Source of the DNA: Eumeta japonica
Taxonomy: Eukaryota; Arthropoda; Insecta; Lepidoptera; Psychidae
Assembly (NCBI GenBank): GCA_005406025.1
Contig: BGZK01000222.1
Location: 248,001 to 312,000, forward strand
Direction of reading: 5' to 3'
DNA: 64,000 nt
Shown piece by piece: positions 30,601 through 37,758 of this stretch (the first letter of the stretch is position 1; each line of letters opens with the position of its first letter). The notes under the pieces were generated by a model. It saw only the letters and a list, made by a program, of their open reading frames with translations, searched no databases and was not told the DNA's origin. Position numbers and translations under genes: made by a program.

Positions 30601-31347
30601 AAACTTTGCAATTTACTATTATACATATTCTATGTCGAATGTCGGAACATATTCAGTAACATGAGTAATTAATTAATTATTATTATTAGTAATAATAATT
30701 GGTTAAAAATCATGTGAAGGGAAGTCTGATTAAAAAGGAAAACACTTAATTACAATACAACGCACGAAACTCTGCCGCTCTAAATTACTTGCGAATGATG
30801 TAATGCGCAGGTATAACGCTCCTCAACCCTTCCTTCTTCTCCGCCACGGCTCTATTTTACGCAATTGCGACACTTTCGTGACTAACTTCACAGCGGGCAA
30901 AGTTTTATGCTATAGCCTTGCATGGATCTAACATCGTATTGATTCCGCTTATTTTTTTTAAATCTGAGGTATTAGTGTCATTTGGTGTTTAGTACGTCAT
31001 TGGTTGAAATGATACAGAATTAGTTAATGTCCGTTACTTAAAGCCTCACTTTTAGATGGATATTAACGAGTCGGTGCTTAGCGCAGTGCTGTCTGTCACG
31101 CACACATATGCATATTATACATATTTTGCGCACACTTACATATTTTCTTTTTGACCTTTCTCTTATTATTCTGTAGTCAATCTAGTGTAGTGCATACTAA
31201 ATCTCTTTGTGGGATTGTTTATACAGCCAATTTTCATTTTTTATCAATAAATCAAATTAATATTACAGAATTGCAGATGACGATGCCATCGAAAGGAATC
31301 TGTCTCAAGTCGACATGCAGAGAAAGAACAACTGCATCCTTCAGTGA
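562..31347 (+). CDS. Ehbp1: EH domain-binding protein 1 (Ehbp1), complete CDS in 23 coding exons
   Basis: Adaptor linking Rab8/Rab10-class GTPases, actin and EHD proteins in endosomal recycling and exocytosis (family knowledge). Coding exons: 562-665, 4429-4524, 5155-5266, 7821-8002, 9161-9278, 9930-10475, 10745-10878, 11448-11583, 13962-14028, 14632-14761, 15551-15797, 16108-16222, 16542-16651, 18293-18478, 19964-20043, 21467-21558, 22911-23000, 24555-24694, 25237-25377, 28303-28388, 29606-29729, 30316-30380, 31269-31347. They total 3180 nt (1059 aa), and phase is kept at every junction. Order: NT-C2 domain (about 1-175, starting [20 protein letters not shown]), Thr/Pro-rich linker (about 205-386), CH domain (about 387-494), disordered acidic/basic linker, helical RERAR repeats (about 700-785), bMERB coiled coil (about 896-1045), and C-terminal CILQ, a CaaX box favouring farnesylation. 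The start ATG has A at -3 and G at +4. No NPF motif is present; DPF and DPL occur instead. The size is somewhat below the roughly 1.1-1.2 k residues I recall for fly and human forms. Identity is very secure; the exon 14 and 18 acceptors are the least certain points. Confidence 0.95.
666..4428 (+). other. Ehbp1 intron 1
   Basis: A 3.8-kb AT-rich intron. Apart from the dispersed repeat at about 2258-2750, I see only short, non-homologous ORFs and no conserved element. Confidence 0.8.
2258..2750 (-). repeat. Dispersed repeat, copy 1 (GGAACCCTTATAGTTTCG end)
   Basis: This stretch is clearly similar to the reverse complement of 57655-58355. Shared blocks in order include atgtcacagg, cttgtataaaccgct/cttgtataagccgct, ttaaataacaaaaataaata, gtttttgagttnttgcc and aagtgctatgaagat. 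The ends ggaacccttatagtttcg and gtccgt belong to a repeat I know from many lepidopteran genomes. No ORF. Confidence 0.75.
4429..4524 (+). CDS. Ehbp1: Ehbp1 coding exon 2 (C2 domain)
   Basis: The acceptor is ttttgcag and the donor AA|gtacgt. It encodes a segment containing [16 protein letters not shown], matching the conserved VVWTRRSRR stretch of the EHBP1 NT-C2 domain. It enters and leaves in phase 2. Confidence 0.93.
5155..5266 (+). CDS. Ehbp1: Ehbp1 coding exon 3 (C2 domain)
   Basis: The acceptor is tttttcag and the donor GAT|gttagt. It encodes [14 protein letters not shown] and then [12 protein letters not shown], the conserved core strands of the NT-C2 domain. It leaves in phase 0. Confidence 0.94.
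5455..5610 (+). repeat. Dispersed repeat related to 27315-27465
   Basis: The two copies share cacgcctattt/cacgcatgttt, ccagaaggntgggcagactac-like cores, gatttncaygtg, and a common end (catgcaacc...ccggttt-gngtgnttaaaat). The consensus (tttcccagaagggtaggcagag) is a familiar lepidopteran interspersed repeat. Confidence 0.7.
6095..6178 (-). repeat. Fragment of GGGGCC-ended MITE
   Basis: It contains actacgtgatatttggcggg, cctccctcctccc and cacgtgattaatggccacccc. The last resembles the terminal inverted repeat of the complete element at 34795-35070, with the typical G/C-run interior. Confidence 0.5.
6640..6810. promoter_or_regulatory. CpG-rich block inside Ehbp1 intron 3
   Basis: Local CpG density (gacgtctgacggatgcgcgc, ccgcgcgcgatcaacgacgg) far above the intron background, with no repeat signature that I recognise. 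Possible internal promoter. Confidence 0.25.
7821..8002 (+). CDS. Ehbp1: Ehbp1 coding exon 4 (end of C2 domain)
   Basis: The acceptor is catgtccag and the donor AC|gtaagt. It encodes [21 protein letters not shown] and ends in a [13 protein letters not shown] stretch that matches the last strands of the EHBP1 C2 domain. Confidence 0.94.
8003..9929 (+). other. Ehbp1 introns 4 and 5 (around exon 5)
   Basis: AT-rich DNA on both sides of exon 5 (9161-9278). No repeats or ORFs worth reporting seen. Confidence 0.7.
9161..9278 (+). CDS. Ehbp1: Ehbp1 coding exon 5
   Basis: The acceptor is gcatttccag and the donor CAG|gtaagc. It encodes [12 protein letters not shown], a conserved motif just after the C2 domain in EHBP1 proteins, followed by an acidic stretch ([10 protein letters not shown]). 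Confidence 0.93.
9930..10475 (+). CDS. Ehbp1: Ehbp1 coding exon 6 (disordered Thr/Pro-rich linker)
   Basis: This 546-nt phase 0/0 exon has acceptor gattccag and donor CCG|gtgagt. Its 182 residues open with a short helix ([13 protein letters not shown]). They continue as low-complexity TP-rich sequence ([16 protein letters not shown]), with many Lys and Thr and no recognised domain. TP and SP sites are candidates for proline-directed phosphorylation (inference). Confidence 0.9.
10745..10878 (+). CDS. Ehbp1: Ehbp1 coding exon 7 (CH domain, first half)
   Basis: It encodes [20 protein letters not shown], then [19 protein letters not shown]. This is a canonical single calponin-homology domain with the [16 protein letters not shown] core typical of EHBP1, MICAL and smoothelin CH domains. 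Donor AT|gtgagt. Confidence 0.96.
11448..11583 (+). CDS. Ehbp1: Ehbp1 coding exon 8 (CH domain, second half)
   Basis: It encodes [20 protein letters not shown] and then [19 protein letters not shown], the conserved C-terminal helices of the CH domain. The acceptor is ctgtttcag and the donor GCC|gtaagt. Confidence 0.96.
11584..13961 (+). other. Ehbp1 intron 8
   Basis: Holds a decayed mariner transposase copy (about 12300-12965). The rest is AT-rich DNA without recognisable features. Confidence 0.75.
12300..12965 (+). mobile_element. Decayed mariner-family transposase (middle and C-terminal parts)
   Basis: Broken pieces of a mariner transposase appear in order across frames: HRIMTGDEK (about 12539), [13 protein letters not shown] and [20 protein letters not shown] (about 12678-12765, with [10 protein letters not shown] in another frame), [10 protein letters not shown] (12812) and [17 protein letters not shown] (about 12908-12960). 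These match the catalytic-domain blocks of Tc1/mariner elements. Stops and frameshifts show it is inactive. Terminal inverted repeats were not located. Confidence 0.8.
13962..14028 (+). CDS. Ehbp1: Ehbp1 coding exon 9 (last CH helix)
   Basis: It encodes [20 protein letters not shown], the final CH-domain helix and its extension (family MTYLYQLRAHF). The donor is CTTG|gttagt (phase 1). Confidence 0.94.
14632..14761 (+). CDS. Ehbp1: Ehbp1 coding exon 10
   Basis: The acceptor is gatttacag. The exon is GC-rich against AT-rich flanks and encodes [20 protein letters not shown]. The donor is placed at AT|gtcagt, because only that choice joins exon 11 in frame (Ile codon, then SQESYDS). Other nearby GTs break the frame. 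Confidence 0.85.
14762..15550 (+). other. Ehbp1 intron 10
   Basis: Around 15050-15250 it holds a decayed member of the TTC/TTTCGATTTC-type degenerate repeat, with the ggctatattactcntgg end also seen near 57107. Otherwise featureless. Confidence 0.45.
15551..15797 (+). CDS. Ehbp1: Ehbp1 coding exon 11 (disordered linker, DPL motif)
   Basis: The acceptor is taattttcag and the donor GAA|gtaagc. It encodes a Ser-rich start, then a helical segment ([19 protein letters not shown]) and a [11 protein letters not shown] motif. TDPLG here and TDPFG in the next exon occupy the sort of position taken by NPF motifs in vertebrate EHBP1 (inference). Confidence 0.9.
16108..16222 (+). CDS. Ehbp1: Ehbp1 coding exon 12 (PPPPRP and DPF motifs)
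   Basis: The acceptor is atatacag and the donor CCAG|gtaatc. It encodes [20 protein letters not shown] and then [17 protein letters not shown] is an SH3-ligand-like run, and DPF resembles AP-2 appendage-binding motifs (inference). Confidence 0.9.
16542..16651 (+). CDS. Ehbp1: Ehbp1 coding exon 13
   Basis: The acceptor is gattttcag and the donor CCG|gtaggt. It encodes 36 residues ([20 protein letters not shown], then [14 protein letters not shown]). Predicted disordered. Support comes from frame continuity with both neighbours. Confidence 0.85.
16652..18292 (+). other. Ehbp1 intron 13
   Basis: Holds a dispersed repeat (about 16915-17480). The 3' end (18190-18285) has three ATTGG (inverted CCAAT) motifs just before the weak exon 14 acceptor. 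Confidence 0.7.
16915..17480 (+). repeat. Lepidopteran dispersed repeat with CTCGCACTTGACCGG end
   Basis: It begins at ggattcctcacccaacggtg and runs through ttattaccgagactctgcag, tgaaattttcaccgattatg and ataacaacaaatactaaaat. It ends gtatccgtctcgcacttgac cggtttttt. Start, interior and tail all fit a high-copy repeat I know from moth and butterfly genomes. No ORF. The same tail recurs near 35255-35300. Confidence 0.7.
18293..18478 (+). CDS. Ehbp1: Ehbp1 coding exon 14 (basic helical RERAR segment)
   Basis: It encodes [20 protein letters not shown] and then an acidic/Gly-Asn-rich stretch ending ETSPKK|gttcgt. The chosen acceptor (gtcgaaaag) has no good pyrimidine tract. A second in-frame AG at 18316 has one (ttgctctctcgtcac) and would drop eight residues. 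The start is therefore 18293 or 18317. Confidence 0.8.
18479..19963 (+). other. Ehbp1 intron 14
   Basis: AT-rich, with a short alternating TA run near 18570. No gene, repeat family or conserved structure recognised. Confidence 0.65.
19964..20043 (+). CDS. Ehbp1: Ehbp1 coding exon 15 (second RERAR helix)
   Basis: The acceptor is tatcttgcag and the donor AG|gtgatt. It encodes [20 protein letters not shown] and then [15 protein letters not shown] resembles LKERARQLL of the previous exon, suggesting an exon-encoded helical repeat. Confidence 0.9.
20380..20530 (-). repeat. Short dispersed repeat fragment
   Basis: In reverse complement it reads cgtgtctcggaaagcaagtt, aaccgtcgatcccgg and taccattgtattggtgacga. 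This is close to a SINE-like lepidopteran repeat (ctcggagagcacgttaagccgtcggtcccgg). Recognised by memory only. Confidence 0.5.
20925..21130 (+). repeat. Dispersed repeat, family R6 copy
   Basis: Shared markers with the copies at 32925, 54800, 29870 and 59215: gtaatcactgcgcccatgga, agtcactagtgcgttgccgg, aatagaatatttgatg, and ggactctcattcagtagacg followed by aaat. It belongs to a very common lepidopteran repeat (gtcaccagtgcgttgccgg). No intact ORF. Confidence 0.7.
21467..21558 (+). CDS. Ehbp1: Ehbp1 coding exon 16
   Basis: The acceptor is tttcaccag and the donor GCCG|gtgagt. It encodes [20 protein letters not shown] and then [12 protein letters not shown]. The opening SPT repeats are candidate phosphorylation sites (inference). 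Confidence 0.9.
21559..22910 (+). other. Ehbp1 intron 16
   Basis: AT-rich, with a short CpG/GC patch near 22060-22180 (taggtgcgcgcgcaccagtg is palindromic around gcgcgc). No gene or repeat family assigned. Confidence 0.55.
22911..23000 (+). CDS. Ehbp1: Ehbp1 coding exon 17
   Basis: The acceptor is acttatatag and the donor TCTG|gtgagg. It encodes [20 protein letters not shown] and then KSTPSPDRS, with phase 1 on both sides. The length is divisible by three, so it could be skipped without a frameshift. Confidence 0.88.
23001..24554 (+). other. Ehbp1 intron 17
   Basis: Holds an antisense mariner N-terminal fragment (23345-23545). A TTAACTTTAA-rich stretch (23680-24150) may be a decayed MITE, but no clear terminal inverted repeats were found. 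Confidence 0.6.
23345..23545 (-). mobile_element. Mariner transposase N-terminal fragment
   Basis: Minus-strand reading gives MNQSNIEI, a stop, then [20 protein letters not shown] and [19 protein letters not shown]. These match the first helix-turn-helix of mariner transposases (family KGKNATQTAxxICxVYG...VxxWF). Stops follow at about 23400, so it is inactive. It is distinct from the copy at 12300 and in the opposite orientation. Confidence 0.75.
24555..24694 (+). CDS. Ehbp1: Ehbp1 coding exon 18 (tandem NAGNAG acceptor)
   Basis: The exon begins after acag at 24554 or, three bases later, after cag at 24557; both keep the frame (AEESSVV or EESSVV). It encodes [20 protein letters not shown] and then [20 protein letters not shown]. 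The donor is GAG|gtgagc. Confidence 0.88.
24955..25170 (+). repeat. Degenerate TTTCCGATTCCG-type repeat copy
   Basis: It begins tttccgcccgcgagtacgtc and continues as imperfect GTTTCNGTTCNG units (ttatcggtttcgagttcag, ttctcgtttccaatgctga). It is a relative of 56880-57165, which starts tttccgcccgcggccttg. Confidence 0.55.
25237..25377 (+). CDS. Ehbp1: Ehbp1 coding exon 19 (bMERB domain, first helix)
   Basis: The acceptor is attttacag and the donor GAG|gtgaga. It is GC-rich and encodes [20 protein letters not shown] and then [14 protein letters not shown]. This is the opening helix of the bMERB (bivalent Mical/EHBP Rab-binding) domain. Confidence 0.94.
26330..26470 (+). repeat. Dispersed repeat, family R8 copy 1
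   Basis: Clear similarity to 46400-46560: aatgacgtaaaataggaacg / aatggcgtaaaatacg, cgcgggggagaaaaagg / cgcgggggcagaggaagg, cgcagacaatacagagcgg / cgcagacaattcagagcgg, and gtttcatgtgttgtactgt / gtttcgtgcgttgtactgt. A third, inverted copy is at 30755-30905. Confidence 0.72.
27315..27465 (+). repeat. Dispersed repeat related to 5455-5610
   Basis: Reads ctcacgcatgtttcccagaa, ggatgggcagactacgg, ctgacatccatcaatc and catgcaaccgtgccgg, parallel to the copy in intron 3. Confidence 0.7.
28303..28388 (+). CDS. Ehbp1: Ehbp1 coding exon 20 (bMERB domain)
   Basis: The acceptor is atatgcag and the donor CT|gtgagt. It encodes [20 protein letters not shown]. The WFxLVNxKNxLxRxQ core is the most recognisable signature of the bMERB central helix. 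Confidence 0.95.
28389..29605 (+). other. Ehbp1 intron 20
   Basis: AT-rich; nothing recognised beyond a short stretch near 28560-28720 that may be repeat-derived. Confidence 0.6.
29606..29729 (+). CDS. Ehbp1: Ehbp1 coding exon 21 (bMERB domain)
   Basis: The acceptor is ctgtgccag and the donor CAG|gttagt. It encodes [20 protein letters not shown] and then [16 protein letters not shown], the helix-turn-helix of bMERB. The [19 protein letters not shown] turn also resembles the Mical family. Confidence 0.94.
29870..30180 (-). repeat. Dispersed repeat, family R6 copy (inverted)
   Basis: Runs parallel to 59215-59530: aggtgaagtaccacgg / aggtgaaataccaca, tttcgtccaatgagcgag / tttcgtccagtgggtgag, aacgcactgctgactcctct / aacgcactagtgacccctct, and tccatgagctgcggtgacca / ttcatgagcggcggtgatcg. 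It is reversed relative to the 20925 copy. Confidence 0.72.
30316..30380 (+). CDS. Ehbp1: Ehbp1 coding exon 22 (bMERB last helix)
   Basis: The acceptor is gtatttcag and the donor GC|gtaagc. It encodes [20 protein letters not shown], the conserved final bMERB helix (family ELVxxVxxRDxLVxxLDEDR). Confidence 0.94.
30755..30905 (-). repeat. Dispersed repeat, family R8 copy (inverted)
   Basis: Opens aacgcacgaaactctgccgc, the reverse complement of the gcggcagagtttcgtgcgtt end at about 46520. It then runs through ttttacgcaattgcgacac to gactaacttcacagc, matching that copy's start. Confidence 0.7.
31269..31347 (+). CDS. Ehbp1: Ehbp1 terminal coding exon 23 with CaaX box
   Basis: The acceptor is atattacag. 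It encodes 25 residues and TGA, ending NNCILQ. Cys-Ile-Leu-Gln fits a CaaX box, with Gln at X favouring farnesyltransferase. Prenylation boxes are reported in the EHBP1/EHBP1L1 family. This suggests direct membrane anchoring next to the Rab-binding bMERB domain. Confidence 0.9.
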
Positions 31348-32420
31348 ACAGGACCCTTGACCTGGATGTGAGAACAGCTAAATGTACTTTATCGAGATGC
31401 GGATGAGGTGCAATTCTGATTTTCCATAAACGGTTATGACGGGAGATAACATCGCGTCTACAATTAATTCAGTTCAAATCTGAACATTTCGTGAAAATGT
31501 ATAAAAAGTCAACTGTTTGACGTTATCTCGAAGCTATTGGTTTGGCGAAATTTTTAAATGACTACATATGTACATGTGTGTTTTAATAATTCTTAATGAC
31601 AAAAACTTACACAATATATGGTAATTTTGTTTCCACAATTGTATAGGAAAACTTATGCTTTCAAATTGAATCAAAATATTCCATTAGGAGTTCACGAACT
31701 GATATTTTTCTGTTAAATGTTTTCATTTTACTTGTTTAATGTAGATGTATTTAAGAGGAAGGGACATGTATTAGTGGGGGGGCAATAAGAACAAAGGAGG
31801 ATTCGAAAATGTAATATACAGTTTGCCTTTTATTCATTATTTCCTGTAAAGCGAAAATACTCATTAAGTTTCCTGTATTGTTTTTTTTAATGAATTAGGC
31901 ATAGTTGACGCCATTCTTTATTTTTTTTTGGTATGTCATACCAAAGAGTAATTTTTAAATATTTTTGTGACACTTTTTTCTATTAGATTATCCATACGCG
32001 TATATTATAAAGTTCGCTTGTTTAAGTTGTGATAAATAAGTACAATTTGTATAGTTTATTTATCGTTTGTATGGGCTTGTTTCATGGCGTGTGGAAATTT
32101 TAAAGATTTTATGAGGATTTGTTATATTTTTCATGGAAGCGACGTCATTCTTGTTTAAAAAGAGACAAAAATCTGAATATATGGACAATTTAAATTCTCA
32201 AATCGGAAGTTATTGTCGTGAGGCGTGAGTAATATTAAGGCAAATTGATCTGCAATTATTTTGAATTGCAACACTACTTTGAAGATTTAATAAAATTAGT
32301 ACCATTTATATGGTTATTATTTAGTTTTGGGAAAATTGTTATTTTTTTTATGTTCTAGTTTCAATATATTTTGTATTGTATTTAAATGCCTGGTATGAAA
32401 ATAAAATTATGATAAAATAT
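31348..32420 (+). promoter_or_regulatory. Ehbp1: Probable Ehbp1 3' UTR with candidate poly(A) signals
   Basis: There is no coding sequence after the stop. Canonical AATAAA hexamers lie at 32289-32294 and 32400-32405 in T-rich DNA and are the first plausible poly(A) signals. A later one near 34035 would give a longer tail. The true cleavage site cannot be fixed from sequence alone. Confidence 0.35.
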
Positions 32421-32924
32421 GAATCTTTCGAGGAGCATAAATAATAATTTGGGACGAGGCAAAATGTTAACTGAGCTTAGTTATTTATAAGTGAAACAAG
32501 CCACATTTGAGTCAGTAGATAATTTTTTTTTTATATTTTTATATTAATTCATTGTATATAGTGAGACATTAATTTATACACTCAGTTTCCTTCTTGCCGG
32601 CTTTTTTTTAATAGTCATGACTATTGTATATGTTGGAGAAATGTAAGGTAGGTAGATATTAAAGTAGTTAGAAAGACGCGTAGTAGCCTAGATTGCATAC
32701 GAAGCCAATGTGATCCTAGCGTTCGCTTTTAAAGTTGCGTTGCAATCCTAAGCTCTTGAATGCTTATGAAAGTTGAGTTATAATCGCTGTCCCGTCACGA
32801 AATAGACATTTTTGAAAAGTTAGAACGCTTACTTTATCTGAATGTTATTTTAAAGAAAAACCGTTTTCCGTGATATTTTCCAATGTTTTTTATGAAATTA
32901 TAGATATAGTCATGAAAGTTATTG

Positions 32925-33075
32925 TGAAGAAATCTACCTAGGAACCCATAGACATTCTTAACCCCAGAGGAGTCATCAGTGCGCTGCCGGTCTCTAAGGT
33001 GGGGGTAGAATGTCTGATGGAGGAGAAAGTTGGCCACCGGAACTCCTGTTCACTAAACAGAACATGTCACTCAAT
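32925..33075 (+). repeat. Dispersed repeat, family R6 fragment
   Basis: Reads accccagaggagtcatcagt, gcgctgccggtctctaagg, agaatgtctgatggagg and actcctgttcactaaacaga, colinear with the 20925 and 54800 copies. Confidence 0.65.
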
Positions 33076-34794
33076 GCCCAAAAACTGGTCTAGTATTATA
33101 AATGCAGAATGCCCTCAATAGTAGGACATTATTTGACTTATACAATATATTTGTATTATAGTAATGTGGGCTTTCATTGTTTACACAATTTCGATGTGTT
33201 GTTGTGTTTTTTTTTTAATTCAGTATAATCGAGAATTTTAAGAAGAGTAAAAATTTTATAATGGATGGAATTTTTTGAAACAGCGATACTCAAAATTCAA
33301 TTGTTTCAGAACATGCGTACGCGCATCCTAGTAGTATTATAATTTTCTATATATTACAAACGGTTTTATTAACAACATAACTGTTTGTAATTAAATGTTT
33401 CAATTGTAAATATTTTCTCAATTTTAATTACAATTGCAATTATTTCTGTACTGTTCGTGAGGCCCAGGATAATGTACTAATGTGGAGTCCACAAAAAATG
33501 GGAATCACTTAACGTCGTGGCTTCACTGTGTATAAGTTAATAGAAAAAGAAACTTATTTTTTACTACAGAGCAATCAAAGATTATAAACGTTATAATACT
33601 CATAGATTAAGATGTAACTCGGAAATATTGAAAAACTGCAATGGTGTATGACCTTAATGGTAGAATATGTATGTACTATATATATACACATACTTAAATT
33701 AATATTTTTTTTGACTGATTGTAATTTAATACATTTATGTTTTTTTAAATATCATAGGTCTTAATTTTGTTTTGAATATGTTTTATTTATATAGAAATTC
33801 ATTGTAATGCATCTATTTATGTCAAAACATTACAAATGACATTTACTTTCGTAAAGAATGTACACAGGACATGTTCTGTGTGTATTCTACTAGAGTAAAA
33901 TTGGTCTTCATATTTTATACTTCTGTATTTTATGAAAGATAAATCTATATTTGTCATACACATTTTCCTAAATAGGAATATGAATGCATTTCAATATCAT
34001 GTCTATAAAGAATACATATTGAAGGCAAGAATTAAATAAAAACTATGGACCTGTACATTGGAACCATCGATGATGACGTTTCGATTGTGTCTGCCAGTTT
34101 GAGTACTGTCCTCACGAATTGCACGGCTTATAATGGAAGACGTGACCTGCATTGACATCCAAAGATGTAATGAATACACGAGAGAGTAGTTGTAATCAAT
34201 GGCGATCGAAAAGCTGTTTGTGAGCGTGGCAATTTAAAATTAATACCAACGTGTTTTACGTGGGTCGCATACCAGTCGCGTCCTCGATGCCGTTTTCTGA
34301 AACCCACCAGTGAACAAGGTTGCGGTTTTATTTTCACTTCCGCATTCGGTCTCGACTTCGCGCTTAGTACCTGTCCCAGTCCCGCTCTCGCTCTTCATTC
34401 ACACATTGTTATTGTAACTCAACTTTCATGAACGAAAAATCACATTTAATTTCTGAACGGGTGCTATAATAATATGCTATTGAATTAGGAGACGAGTCCA
34501 ATTTCGCGTCTTTGATTATTGCGTCGTGGAGTTTCGCAAACTGTCATTTACATATTTTTGTTGGTGTTCCGGAAACGGAGTTGGTGAGATCTCAATAATT
34601 TTTTATTATAATTTACCAGGAATTCAGATCAATTCAGAATTTTTTTTGTAATCTGCGATGAGAAACACCCGTACATTCAGATCGTACCAGACGCTGTCTG
34701 TATCTAAGTATTTATATATTATAATAAATTATACTGTGAAAGATGTAATTTTTTTTATTTTTTTGTCAGCCTTAAAATTTTGAGATTCCCCAAA

Positions 34795-35070
34795 GGGGCC
34801 ATCCATAAACTACGTCATACCTTGCAGGCTTGGGGGGGGGTCAACGAAATGTGACACTGCGCGACAAGGAGCAGGTCGAAAGCTTTGTGACGTCAAATCC
34901 GAAATACGAAAACGAAAAAAGGTTTGTCTTTTGTTTTGTCCAATATTTAAAGTATTTTGAACAAAAACAATTGTAAAAACTGCTATTTTCATTTACGTGT
35001 GACCACTTCTGACAATTGGGGGTCAAAAACCTTATAATTTATGTGACTGACTTAATTTGTGGATGGCCCC
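34795..35070. mobile_element. MITE with GGGGCCATCCA terminal inverted repeats
   Basis: A 276-bp element. The left end ggggccatccataaactacg and the inverted right end ggggccatccacaaattaag share about 16 of the first 20 bases. Inside are ggggggggtc and gtgacgtcaaat. It has no coding capacity. The end motif is shared by MITE-like elements across insects, and a partial relative lies at 6095-6178. Confidence 0.75.
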
Positions 35071-35254
35071 AAATTAGATTCATAATGTATCCACTCGTAC
35101 TATTTTAGATCTCGCAAGACATTCTTGATTGTAAAAGATGTATATAATTTGTTCAATTTTGGTACAGGAAATTTTTGAAAGAACAACACCAAGGATCTTG
35201 GGCAGAATGAAAAATATAACTATTTTTGTGATACATAACATGGATATATTGTAT

Positions 35255-35300
35255 GTTGACATGGTACAAGCGGTCCGACTCGCACTTGTCCTTTTTATGT
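35255..35300 (+). repeat. Repeat tail (CGACTCGCACTTG)
   Basis: Reads gtacaagcggtccgactcgc then acttgtccttttt. It is the same 3' tail as the repeat ending at 17480; the body is too decayed to delimit. Confidence 0.5.
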
Positions 35301-37474
35301 AGTAGACTAGAAATGGGATTTTCTGAATTTTTGTAGTTCTTTTATTGCTAATTCAAAAGATTTCAGATTTATTTTAATAATCTGAGAAATCAGCACAAGG
35401 TTAGGGATAGATACAAAAGAAAGTTGAAATAAATACAAATTATATAAATAAAAATAATTTATATTTAAAATATTTTATTTATTTGTCGTACAAGCGATCT
35501 ATATGTCGTAACATAAAATCCGTAATATTAGCCATTAAATGGAAAACAATGTTTATGGAAGAACTTCATTATAATTTCGTGTTAATTGGTTATATTGCTA
35601 ATTAGCATTAATGTAAATAAAGTTTATATGTTTTAAAAATATAGACAAAAAGTATTCAATATATATTTTTGAGCAGTAACTTTGATAAGTATTTTAGTTA
35701 TATTTCCCACTTTGAGGAAGGATTGAAGTTTTAGGAATATGAAAGAATATTTAAAAACAATTTAGTTGCTGCTCAAAAACATGCAATGGGATCCATTTCT
35801 TTGACACTTAATTAAACAAGGAAGGAATGTTAAAATTATTTACAGCTCTTTAATAAAAATATGTCAAAAAGCTACTTGGAATTGTCGATAAAATCTTTTT
35901 CTACGTAAAAACCCTTGAGGGAATGAAGCCTCTACGACGATACGCCCCGTTGGAAATGTTGGTCGTAGTACAAAAGTTTGTCCTTAAAATTTAATACCAA
36001 TCAGAAGCGCCAATACCATAATACCAATTAAGATAAATTTCTACAAATCGTCGAAATACGTATTAACTAGGATCTTATTCCGGAATCCCATAATTTGTCT
36101 CGCTGTCTGTCCAGCAGACGTGTTTTACGAAAAGTACATTAATTTACATTAGACGTACAATAATATGTTGCAATATGTATCAAAAATTTTGTCCTGCCCA
36201 ATGGAAGGTAGCGTTTTAATTTACACATATCGTTCTATTGAAAATAAAATTTTGTCGGCTTTTTTTCATTATTTAAAATCGCTCAAATTCTTCTAATTAA
36301 AAATTAACCGCAAAGTTGAGCAACACAACAGAAATGGAAGACAGGCAAAAGTCGTTTTTATGCCGCGACTCTTGGTTCGTTTTAATTTACCGGCCGCCGA
36401 TCACCGGCACCCACGCAGTAACGGGTCGCCTGGCGTATTCTCGCAGACAACTCTATGTACGCGCTTAGACGGTGTTGCCACAAATTGTAGTTGTAAGGTG
36501 GTTTTTAGGCAAATTTCAGTTTCACCCTCCAGTTACTTAACATATTTGGTTTTTGATTACATAAATATTATACCTACTATTTGAATTTTAAATACCACAA
36601 TTTAGGGTCGGACAGAATTTATGTTACATATCGTATACAACTATTAATATTTTAATTCAAAATTTAAACGTCAATTGAAAGGTTTAATCGTCGGTTTGAC
36701 GATTTCGTTGACCGCTTACAGCTATCTCGGATACACCGCGAAGTGATCGCTAACTAGTAGTTAGTTTCGTCATGTTACGCCTACTTAGCCTACGTGTCGG
36801 TGTCGGGCCTACACAATTTATTTTGGCTTATTCAATTTTACGATTTATCCGCGCATTACCTACGTAAGGCACATGTAAGTGCATCAATGAAATTCTAAAT
36901 AGTTTGTCCAATCCCTGAAAGCTTACAGGAACAATCCGACAACAAGAAATATATGTATTTAATTGTAAATTATTTATGTGAATATTTATAGAAAGACTGT
37001 AATGTATTTATATTTTCCGTTACACCTTTTTAATGGATTAACTTGTAACATATTAAAAAAAATAATTTTGTATGAACATGTGTATATATAATGTTACACG
37101 TTAAATATATCCCAATCGATATTTTAATGCGTACGAGAGTGAAAGAATTGATTTGTCGCAATGCGCGAGAGACTTGTCGATTCAGGGCAAGTGTATATTT
37201 GGATTTTCAATATAGTTAATTCTGAATTCAAGGATCCGCTGTGTAAGGCAGGTTCTAAAAGCGTTCTATTCAAATCTTCGTCTTCTATTTCTGTGAAATA
37301 GAAAAAGAAAACGTCTCATTCCTCTCAGTTCTTCCACCGTTTAGCGAACGACTAAAGCGGATAAATCAATATTTCGGAATGTGGCTTGTGAATTCTGTCC
37401 GTAGCTCAATCGATCAATTGGAGATCGAGCAGATGCGCTGTCGCCGGCGTGTGTGTGGACGTCACCATAAACGG

Positions 37475-37758
37475 TTACGCGCCCGGGTTGTGATTGTTGG
37501 CGACGACAGGGGGCGCTTCTTCCTCTTGCGCGTGCGCCTCCGCGGCCAACCGACGGTATTTACGCGCCACCCTCAGCATTATCACGCCCCACCAGATGGA
37601 CCAGCCCCAGCCGACGAGGCAGAACAGCACCGTGAACAGCTGCCCGCAGCCCACCACCAGGTTGATGACGAAAGACCCTATCCTGTGCTTGGCGCTGTCG
37701 TGGATCCCAAACCTGGGGATGCCGAAGCAGAGGCAGAACACGCCGCTGAACACCGTAC
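37475..37758 (-). CDS. stum: stum terminal coding exon (second membrane segment)
   Basis: In minus-strand reading the acceptor is catttcag and the stop is TAA at 37477-37475. It encodes the end of the first hydrophobic segment ([12 protein letters not shown]), then [15 protein letters not shown]. The second hydrophobic segment ([20 protein letters not shown]) and [20 protein letters not shown] follow. The tail is Ala/Glu/Asn-rich and ends NHNPGA. This is the most conserved part of the Stum/SPEC3 family. Confidence 0.95.

Larger units (their letters stand above)
31348..37474. other. Convergent intergenic region between Ehbp1 and stum
   Basis: About 6.1 kb between the two stop codons. It includes both 3' UTRs, one R6 repeat copy (32925-33075), a MITE (34795-35070), a repeat tail (35255-35300) and a GC-richer patch (36350-36480) without coding signal. 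For stum, no strong AATAAA was placed close downstream of 37475; minus-strand hexamers occur near 35341 and 35473. Confidence 0.7.
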
